From NCBI GenBank assembly GCA_946541595.1, contig CAMNJU010000011.1, positions 1-32,041 on the forward strand: a stretch of DNA of 32,041 nucleotides. The letters run 5' to 3'. Both the position numbers and the translations under genes were made by a program. The notes below the pieces were generated by a model. That model was not told the origin of the DNA, did not search any database, and worked only from the letters and a program-made list of their open reading frames with translations. This document shows positions 1 to 7,268 of this stretch, in pieces (within the stretch, counting starts at the first letter, position 1; each line of letters begins with the position of its first letter). Origin of the DNA: an uncultured Planctomycetales bacterium (GTDB lineage Bacteria; Planctomycetota; Planctomycetia; Pirellulales; Thermoguttaceae).

Positions 1-577
1 TGATTCCAAGTTCAGGACAGAGCGAGGCGCCGTCGCTCTTCGCCAGCGGCAGGTCCGCGTACCGTACGTCCTTAGGAGGATCGTGTTCTTCCCAAAGGTC
101 GACTGAATTCGGCAGGATACTGAACGAACGCCGAACGATAATCTCGTCAATCTTGTCTTTCGACCCCTTTTGGGGACGGACGAACGCGGAAACCAGAACG
201 ACGCCTTCAAAGGGCGCGGGCGGCGTCCCTTCGACCGTCAACCGCTCGCCCTCGAGTCGGCAGGCAAGTCCCAGCTCTTCAAATCCCTGCGCGTCTTCCA
301 GTACGTACTCGCCTTTGGGGCGGCGTCCGGGGACGTCGAAAAGCCGGAATTCAGCGCGATAAAACTCGCCGACCTTTCCGTTTTTAAACGACATGCCGAC
401 GACCGCTTCGCGAAAGATAACCTCTTCGACTGTGTCGGGCCCGTCGTAAGGAAGGTCAATATACGCAATCTCAATCGTCAAAACGCTTTTAGGCGAATCG
501 GGCCAATCGGCGAGGTTCGGCGCGTCTTTACGCGGCGTCGGCGGCCTCAGATCTTTTTTACCGAAAAAATATCCCAT
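1..577 (-). CDS. Partial CDS (C-terminus off the left edge): N-terminal Ig-like module protein, paralog of the adjacent 934-aa protein
   Basis: Minus frame from ATG at 577 stays open to position 1: MGYFFGKKDLRPPTPRKDAPNLADWPDSPKSVLTIEIAYIDL...KVGEFYRAEFRL...GFEELGLACRLEGERLTVEGTPPAPFEGVV...EEHDPPKDVRYADLPLAKSDG. It shares KVGExYR, GFEELGLxCR, EGTPxxxFxG and HDPPKD with the downstream protein. It is missing from the ORF track because it has no stop inside the window. Confidence 0.8.
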   Translation of the reverse strand, partial: MGYFFGKKDLRPPTPRKDAPNLADWPDSPKSVLTIEIAYIDLPYDGPDTVEEVIFREAVVGMSFKNGKVGEFYRAEFRLFDVPGRRPKGEYVLEDAQGFEELGLACRLEGERLTVEGTPPAPFEGVVLVSAFVRPQKGSKDKIDEIIVRRSFSILPNSVDLWEEHDPPKDVRYADLPLAKSDGASLCPELGI

Positions 578-600
578 TCGTTCCTCCGGAATCGCAAGCG

Positions 601-3405
601 CTACCTAACAATCCTGATTTCAGCCGGCGGGGGCGGCAGTTCCGAGTCGTCGGGCGGCGCCGCGGCCTGCATGCTGTCGCGGGATACGAACGACGAAACC
701 CAGTCCCAAAACTTCGCGAACGAAGCGACGTCCATCGTTCCGAGCGAATAAATCTCGTCGGTAAGGAGCCGCAGCGGCTCGACTTTCGCGCGCGGACCCG
801 CGCAGCACGCGGCGATCCGCGCAAAAGGATACTTCTTAATCGCGTTCGCCGCGCGTTTAAAGAGCAGCGTGTCGGACGGAGCGCCGTCCGTCATAACGAC
901 CAAAATAGGATTCCAATCCCCTCTAACCGACGCCGTCGAAAGCCGAACTTCATTTCTGAGCCGTTCGACAAGCAGCGCGAGCGCTTCTCCGAGATTCGTC
1001 GGCGACGTCTGCGGTACGGAAAGCGAGGGGAGCGTTACTTTGGAAAGCTCCGTCAGGGGCGTGAGGACTCTCGCGTGAAGATCGTACGAAATAATACTCA
1101 GCCAAACTGTTTCCAACGCGTACGGATCGCGGCGGAGGCTCGACAGGAGCGACTGCAGACCGACCTTCACCGCCTCGATCGGCTCGCCGCGCATCGACCC
1201 CGACGTGTCGAGCAATATGTAGACGGGCAATCTGCGCGAGACTGTTTCTTCAACGGCCGCCTGTCCCTGTTCCGGTTCCTCTTCTTCTCCGGCAGATTTC
1301 GAGATTATAAAGGGTTTAGGCGCGATGGGAATTCTGCTCAAGCGCGTCGTCGTTTGAACCGGGACGAGCCCGGCTTCTTCGGGAGGAAGCGCCGTAATAA
1401 AAGACGTGCCCGAAAGTTCCGAATAAATGTGAGCGACGACGTTTATTGAAATCTGACCCTTAAACCACGGTCGGGATTTCCCGGCGCGGTCGACGCTTCT
1501 AATTCTAAGTTTGCCCCCGTCAATTTCGCAGCGGAAACCGTATTGTTTGAAACCGACCGCGTCGAGGAGCGCAAAGTCGGCTCCGCCGACCGTCTTGTCC
1601 GCCAAAGGAAAGGTAAAATCGTAGCGAACGGCCGTCTCACCTTCGTCAAACGACATTTCCTCAATTCGTTTGAGAAAGCGGTTAAACTGAATGAAACCGT
1701 TGTTAGGATCTAAAAACTGAGCTAAAAGGGTGATTTTAAATTTGGCGCGGTAACGCGAAAGGCTGACCGCGGGCTTGGCGTCGCTCTTTTCAACCGCGCG
1801 CGGCGGCGGGGACAGCGCTGAAAAGAGCGGCGTCAGATCGTCGTCGTTCTCCTCGTCTTCCTCGTCAACAAGATCGCTCGGCGTTATCGAGTCGTCCGGT
1901 TCGTCGTCCGCGTCCGAACGCTCCCGCATTAGCGCGTCGTTGACAATCGCAACGAACGCGCGGTCCCCATAGTAGCCCGGTATTTGAAATTCAAGGCCCT
2001 TTAACGCCGCCTCGGCGCGCTCTTCGCAGCTTAGACCCAAGTCAAACGCGCCGGGCGCTAAACTTGGAAACGTCTTTGTCAGAAACTGCTCCCAAAGAGC
2101 GTACTCGTCCGCGAACGATTCGGGCGGAACAAAGGGCGCCAGCAAGCTTTTCGTCGCTAAAAAAATCCCGCCAAACTCCGTCAGAAACGTTATACGGGCG
2201 CGGTGGCGAACCGTCTTCCAAGGCGCGGACTCTTTCTTTATCTCCCAAGACGCGTCGTCGCGCAGATTCTCATCCCCCAATGGGGTAAGCAGAACGACCC
2301 GTGCGGCGTCGTTGGGGCGGTATATCGCCGTAACTCCGTCCCCGGTCCCATAAGAGAGGACGGCCCAAACGTCGGGGCGTTTCCTATTTCCGGAAAAACG
2401 CTTTATCGCGACGCACTGAAGAGAGGCGCGGTAATCGTCGGGATCGCTCTTTCTGGCCTGCGCCTCGGCGGCTATGATCTCGGCTTCCTTGCGCGCCAGT
2501 TTGGAGAAAAGCGAGTCGACTTGACCGCGCAGCGTCTTCCGCTCGACGCGTTCGGGAAAGACGGCGGCGCCGCCGAGTTCGTAAGCTTCTAAAAGAGCGT
2601 TCTCTACCGCGTCGGAAATCTGACAGGACGGGTCGTTCAAACGCGATTCCAGCCCGCGCGTCCACGCGCCGCGGCGAAGATCGGCGCCTTTATGCGCGTA
2701 CTTCGCCGACTCGCAGCCTTCCGCCGCGGCGAAAACATGCCAACCGTCTTCGTCCGCGCCCAGCGCGCAGGCGTAGCCGCTCTTGCAGTACGCGCCAAGA
2801 TGCTCCCGCAGCCGACCGCGTTTGCTCGCGGCTAAAACGGAAAGCGACTGATCGCCGTCGAGAAAGAATCCGTCGGAGCAGTCGTAGGGAATATCGGCGT
2901 AGAGGCCGTCCTTCGGAGGATCGTGTTTTTCCAGCGCTTCGAAAGGAACGGAGGCGATCGAAATAGGGCGGTAAATGGAAAATTCGCCGCTCCTGCCGAG
3001 CGAAGACTCTTCGTAGCCGTAGAACTCAACGCGACCTTTGAACGTTCGCGTCGGCGTCCCTTCAATCAGTAAAGAAGAGTCGTTAATGCGGCATCTTAAC
3101 CCCAACTCTTCAAATCCCGACGACCGTTTTAAATCGAAACCGTCCGCCGAAAGAAGATCGAACCCGTCCGGCGCCAGATTAATTTCAAAACGGTAGGGTT
3201 CGCCAACCTTACCTGTCGGAAACTCTATCCGTAAGATTGAACTGACAAAGGACGGATAATCAAAGTCGAGAACGTTCTGTCTCCCTTCGGACGCGCCGCC
3301 GCGCGACAATTCAATATAAAGCTCGATTCCCTGCAATTCCGCCACACCTTGTCCGAGCGCTTTCCAACGCCTCGCGCCGTCAAAAGTCCAACCCAATAAA
3401 ACCAA
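601..3405 (-). CDS. Multidomain protein: Ig-like / degenerate PP2C-like / Ig-like / C-terminal TerY-type VWA domain
   Basis: 934-aa ORF. C-terminal MIDAS motif LLDTSGSM, TNLGEAL, VVMTDGAPSD. The central region (LSVLAASKRGR...DGWHVFAAAEGCESAKYAHKGADL...VLSYGTGDGVTAIYR...ARITFLTEF...GDRAFVAIV) follows the PP2C order seen in Ter-associated phosphatases. The 5' end is uncertain: the track start is TTG, and GTG at 3345 is an alternative. Confidence 0.85.
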   Translation of the reverse strand: MVLLGWTFDGARRWKALGQGVAELQGIELYIELSRGGASEGRQNVLDFDYPSFVSSILRIEFPTGKVGEPYRFEINLAPDGFDLLSADGFDLKRSSGFEELGLRCRINDSSLLIEGTPTRTFKGRVEFYGYEESSLGRSGEFSIYRPISIASVPFEALEKHDPPKDGLYADIPYDCSDGFFLDGDQSLSVLAASKRGRLREHLGAYCKSGYACALGADEDGWHVFAAAEGCESAKYAHKGADLRRGAWTRGLESRLNDPSCQISDAVENALLEAYELGGAAVFPERVERKTLRGQVDSLFSKLARKEAEIIAAEAQARKSDPDDYRASLQCVAIKRFSGNRKRPDVWAVLSYGTGDGVTAIYRPNDAARVVLLTPLGDENLRDDASWEIKKESAPWKTVRHRARITFLTEFGGIFLATKSLLAPFVPPESFADEYALWEQFLTKTFPSLAPGAFDLGLSCEERAEAALKGLEFQIPGYYGDRAFVAIVNDALMRERSDADDEPDDSITPSDLVDEEDEENDDDLTPLFSALSPPPRAVEKSDAKPAVSLSRYRAKFKITLLAQFLDPNNGFIQFNRFLKRIEEMSFDEGETAVRYDFTFPLADKTVGGADFALLDAVGFKQYGFRCEIDGGKLRIRSVDRAGKSRPWFKGQISINVVAHIYSELSGTSFITALPPEEAGLVPVQTTTRLSRIPIAPKPFIISKSAGEEEEPEQGQAAVEETVSRRLPVYILLDTSGSMRGEPIEAVKVGLQSLLSSLRRDPYALETVWLSIISYDLHARVLTPLTELSKVTLPSLSVPQTSPTNLGEALALLVERLRNEVRLSTASVRGDWNPILVVMTDGAPSDTLLFKRAANAIKKYPFARIAACCAGPRAKVEPLRLLTDEIYSLGTMDVASFAKFWDWVSSFVSRDSMQAAAPPDDSELPPPPAEIRIVR

Positions 3406-3446
3406 CGTCCGCGCCGAGATAAACGGCGCGGACGCGGCGTCGTCCG

Positions 3447-4088
3447 TTACGGTTTAACCAACGTGATCTCCGGCGGAGGCGGGGGCAGCTCGCTCATTCC
3501 GCTGTCGACCTCGCGGCCCGCGTCGACCTTCTTGCTGCTGGTCGAGATGCTCGCGGAAACCCACTTGAAGTACGCGCCGATCGTCGACGCGTCGGCGACG
3601 TCGAGCGTTACGACGTTCTCGGTAATCTTCTGAAGGGTTCCTACGTCCGCGTCGGCGCCCGCCGCGCACGCGACGACCGTGCCCCACTTATACGTCCGGA
3701 ACGTTTCCAGCCCTTTGTCGACGTCGTCGGTCGGGTATCCGTCGGTCATAACAAAAACGAGCGGCTTCCAGTCGCCCTTTTCCTCGGCGGTCGTCTTCTG
3801 AACTTCGGCGTTCGCGCATTCGGTTACCTTTTTAAGAACGCCGCCGAGCGACGTTCCGCCGTTCGCGGAGATCTGCGGCGGCTGGAACATAGCGACCTCT
3901 GTCAGCGGAACTATCTGCTGAACTTCGCTTCCGAACGTAAGAACGCTGATATACGCCGACTCCAGCGCGTAAGGATCCTTGCGGAGCGCGGAGTGCAGAA
4001 TTTGAATGCCGTTTTTAACCGCTTCGATCGGTTCCCCGCTCATCGAGCCGGAAACGTCGAGCAAAAGGTAAACGGGAAGTCTTCTCAT
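3447..4088 (-). CDS. terY: TerY-like VWA domain protein
   Basis: 213 aa, MRRLPVYLLLDVSGSMSGEPIEAVKNG...GGTSLGGVL...FVMTDGYPTDDVDKG; intact MIDAS motif, TerY-type length and layout, Pro-rich tail SELPPPPPEITLVKP. Confidence 0.88.
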   Translation of the reverse strand: MRRLPVYLLLDVSGSMSGEPIEAVKNGIQILHSALRKDPYALESAYISVLTFGSEVQQIVPLTEVAMFQPPQISANGGTSLGGVLKKVTECANAEVQKTTAEEKGDWKPLVFVMTDGYPTDDVDKGLETFRTYKWGTVVACAAGADADVGTLQKITENVVTLDVADASTIGAYFKWVSASISTSSKKVDAGREVDSGMSELPPPPPEITLVKP

Positions 4089-4357
4089 GGAAACTGTCCT
4101 TTGTTGTTCTCTTCACGCCCGAAAAGACGCGAAAAAACGGTAAAAAATCGACGCGCCGCGAAAACAAACGCGCCGTCAAAATCCGAACGGCGCCGCGCTT
4201 TGCGAACGCCGCGCGTTTCGGGTTAAAACTGATTCGGGTACGGCGCGCCTCGCCGACGGAACGCGTCGGGAAGCGAACGCCCCTTTATAACGTATGCGAT
4301 TCCTCACGGCGAAACGCGGAAAATCGCGCGCTTTTTCGCCGAACGCCAAGCGCGGCG

Positions 4358-4921
4358 CTAACTGCGCTCGACGCCGTAATTGCGCGCGACCGTTCCGAGT
4401 CCGTAACCGAGTCCGGTTCCAAGCGCGCGAAAAACCCACTCGCCGTCGCGACGGCTAAGCTCGCCGAAAATCGCGCTCTGACCGTCGCCTGCGTCCTCAG
4501 GAAGGTCGAACCGGACGAGCTCCTCGTCGGACCGAGCGTCGATAAGCCGTATATACGCTGAGTCGACCTCGCCAAAATCCTGCACGCGCGCCTGAGCGTC
4601 GGATATCGAAACGACAAACGCGATCCGCTCGACGTCTTGCGGCAAGGCGGCTAAATCGACGCAAAACGTCTCCGCTTCGTCTTCCGTATGCCCGACGCGG
4701 CCGCCGCTCATGCGGACGACCGAACCGCACTGCGATTTCGGACGGCCGTAGAAGATAAAATCGGCGTCGCTGCGAACGCGGCGGAACGAATTGAGCAAAA
4801 AAGCGCTCGCGGTAAGGTCGAACTCGACGGCCGCGGGCGCGCGCCACCCGAGCTCGACGTTGACTTGCGTTGCGTCGGAAGGCGTCTCAATATTCTGTCC
4901 CCGGATAAGAGAGACGGCCAT
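4358..4921 (-). CDS. Divergent TerD-family protein
   Basis: Start re-assigned to ATG at 4921 (MAVSLIRGQNIE...). TerD pattern: ELGW...FDLTASAFLLN...DADFIFYG...DVERIAFVVSISDA...VDSAYIRLID...GELSRRDGEWVFRALGTG. Confidence 0.85.
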   Translation of the reverse strand: MAVSLIRGQNIETPSDATQVNVELGWRAPAAVEFDLTASAFLLNSFRRVRSDADFIFYGRPKSQCGSVVRMSGGRVGHTEDEAETFCVDLAALPQDVERIAFVVSISDAQARVQDFGEVDSAYIRLIDARSDEELVRFDLPEDAGDGQSAIFGELSRRDGEWVFRALGTGLGYGLGTVARNYGVERS

Positions 4922-4957
4922 AAACGGCTCCTTCACGTTCTATTTCCACGCGCCGCG

Positions 4958-5524
4958 TTACACAAAACAGCCGAAATGCGCGGCGAGCTCGTTGATTTCG
5001 TAATCGTAACCCTCTCCGATCGCGCGGAATTTCCACGCGCCGTGACGCCGGTAGAGTTCGCCAAAGACGAGCGCCTGATTGATACACGCGTCTTCCGTGA
5101 GTTCGAACCGCGCGATTTCCTCGCCCGTCTTGCCGTCGATAATGCGGATAAACGCGGAGTCGATCATGCCGAAATTCTGACGGCGCTCCTTCGCGCCGTA
5201 AATCGTCACGGCAAAGACGATCCTCTCGACGTCGGCCGGGACTTTCGAGAGGAAGACGCAAATCTTCTCGTCGTCGCCGTCCCCGGCTCCGTCGCAGTTG
5301 TCGCCCATGTGAACGACGGCGCCGCAGGGCGATTGACGCTGATTGAAGTAAATGCAGTCGTCGTTCGAACGAACTTTGCCGTCCGCGTTCAGCAAGAACG
5401 CGCTCGCGTCCAAATCGAAATTGTCGCCGGCGTCGAGACGCGGATTCCAGCCCACGCCGACCGTTACCTGAGTAAGACCGGCGTTCAGCGCCGTCTTCTG
5501 ACCTTTCTCTAGCGATATCGCCAT
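4958..5524 (-). CDS. terD: TerD-family tellurium resistance / stress protein
   Basis: Start re-assigned to ATG at 5524: MAISLEKGQKTAL...GVGWNPR...NFDLDASAFLLNADGKVRSNDDCIYFNQ...HMGDNCDGAGDGDDEKICVFLSKVPADVERIVFAVTIY...DSAFIRIID...LVFGELYRRHGAWKFRAIGEGY. Confidence 0.93.
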   Translation of the reverse strand: MAISLEKGQKTALNAGLTQVTVGVGWNPRLDAGDNFDLDASAFLLNADGKVRSNDDCIYFNQRQSPCGAVVHMGDNCDGAGDGDDEKICVFLSKVPADVERIVFAVTIYGAKERRQNFGMIDSAFIRIIDGKTGEEIARFELTEDACINQALVFGELYRRHGAWKFRAIGEGYDYEINELAAHFGCFV

Positions 5525-5990
5525 CGTTAACCTTTTCAACGCGTTGGGACAACCGCGCGCGGCCGCGTTGCCACACAAATTTTTACCGACTCGACCGCGA
5601 CGCGTCCTCCCTCCCATTATTGTAATTCGGCGAACGCAAAAAGACAAGCGAGTTCACGCAAACAAAATAAATTTCCCACGTTTTCGGGAAACTTGAACTC
5701 AAAAAAAACCGTCGAACCGAAAACAGAACAGCGGCGGAAGTCAGTCCCAAACCGACGTCGCAAAAAGGAAAAACAGAAACTCGCACAGCCGAAAGAAAAA
5801 CTCGACGGAAAGAAAGAAAGAGAAAAAAGCGAAGCGCGCGCCTAGACTGCGAAAGGAGGGAAAAGACAAGGGGGAAACAAGCGGGAAGGGGGGAAAGTCA
5901 CAACCCAAACGCGCGCTTCAAGGGGATTCGGAAATCGCTTTTTTCAAAGCGAGACGCCCGCGCCCAAACGGGAAAACAGGCGCCGTAAGA

Positions 5991-6062
5991 GGCGACCACC
6001 GGATTCGAACCGGTAAATGACGGATTTGCAATCCGTTGCCTTAGCCATTTGGCTAGGTCGCC
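5991..6062 (-). tRNA. tRNA-Cys (anticodon GCA)
   Basis: Minus strand GGCGACCTAGCCAAATGGCTAAGGCAACGGATTGCAAATCCGTCATTTACCGGTTCGAATCCGGTGGTCGCC. 7-bp acceptor stem GGCGACC/GGTCGCC, anticodon stem ACGGA/TCCGT with loop TTGCAAA, T arm CCGGTTCGAATCCGG. Confidence 0.95.
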
Positions 6063-6078
6063 TTGCTGGTACGCTTTT

Positions 6079-6106
6079 ATACTAACTGATAAAACCGAAT
6101 TTGCAA
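6079..6106 (-). promoter_or_regulatory. Putative sigma70-like promoter for tRNA-Cys
   Basis: Minus strand TTGCAA-N16-TAGTAT immediately upstream of the tRNA. Confidence 0.4.
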
Positions 6107-6236
6107 GAGGAAATTTTGCTTTTCGGGCCATTTTTGCCAAAATTCCACGCTTGCGCGTCTATGAGCGGAAACTGTAGATTCAAATTTCCGAACGCCCCCA
6201 AACGCGTCTGGCAAGCCCAAAACGCACGCGCGGCCG

Positions 6237-6755
6237 TCAGCGCAGCGGCGCGTGTTCCGCCGCCTTTTTGCGAACCGCCTCGATGACGCATTCGGGGAGG
6301 AACGACTTCAGTACGCCGTCCTCTTTCGCGCCGGCGATCTCCTTAATGAGCGAGCTCGACACGTGCGCCAGCTCCCCGTCGGCAATGAGAAAAAGCGTCT
6401 CGACGTCCGGCTCGATACGACGGTTCGCCATCATGAGCGTGAGCTCGGCCGGAATGTCGGTCAGCGGCCGAACCCCGCGAACAAGAACGCGCGCGCCGAG
6501 GCTCTTGGCGAAACGCACCGTCAGACCCTCGTAGGTCGTCGCGCGAACGTTGTCGAGCTTGAGCTCCGAGGCTGCCTGACGAATGAACTCGCAGCGCTCT
6601 TCGGAGGAAAACCACGGCGACTTTTCCGAGTTGATCCCGACGGCCACGACAAGCTCGTCGAAAAGCTTGCTCGCGCGCTCGATGACGTTCAGATGTCCGA
6701 GGGTTATCGGGTCGAAAGAACCGGGGTAGACGGCTAGTTTTACAGAAGATCCCAT
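6237..6755 (-). CDS. coaD: Phosphopantetheine adenylyltransferase
   Basis: 172 aa: KLAVYPGSFDPITLGHLNVIERASKLFDELVVAVGIN...VRGVRPLTDIPAELTLMMANRRIEPDVETLFLI...HVSSSLIKEIA. Nucleotidyltransferase motifs of CoaD. Confidence 0.96.
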   Translation of the reverse strand: MGSSVKLAVYPGSFDPITLGHLNVIERASKLFDELVVAVGINSEKSPWFSSEERCEFIRQAASELKLDNVRATTYEGLTVRFAKSLGARVLVRGVRPLTDIPAELTLMMANRRIEPDVETLFLIADGELAHVSSSLIKEIAGAKEDGVLKSFLPECVIEAVRKKAAEHAPLR

Positions 6756-7268
6756 AGCGGCGAAGGCCTCTCCGTTGGAAGACGCGGCGGTCCTCGGCGC
6801 GGACCGGCGGCAAATTTGAGCGCGGCAACCGCAGGCGCGACGGACGCGGAAAACAGGGCTCCGCGACGGGGCGCGCTCTTTGCGATATAATTGAAAAAAA
6901 TGGCTCGGTTGCCCTTTTTAATATCGGGAAAATACGATATAATTGAGCGGCTTGACTCGAGTTTTTTCGACGGGCGGGAGCCGAAACCGAAAACGATTTC
7001 GACTGCGGCGCCAAACTTGCTGCATTATAACAAACTGGAGCCGTTCCTACAGCGCCCCCCGACGGTCCGCGCGCGGGAACGGCGCGTTAATTCGCGTCAA
7101 TCCGTCTGGCGTTTCACTTGACATTCAGCGCCGCCCGGGGCGCTCGGGCCGAAAACGCGGCTCCCCGGCAAGACGCGGCGATTTTTACGGCAGAATACGA
7201 CGTCCGCAATGGGACCGCGCGAGCATGCTGCGCGCGGCCGCGAGGACAAACGATTATTGAGTACAAAG

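Noticed and set aside
4688-5512. 274-aa plus-strand ORF opposite the TerD genes
   Set aside because: Antisense to two TerD-family genes with clear motifs.
5898-6140. 80-aa minus-strand ORF
   Set aside because: It is a read-through of the tRNA-Cys gene (DLAKWLRQRIANPSFTGSNPVVAS is translated tRNA sequence).
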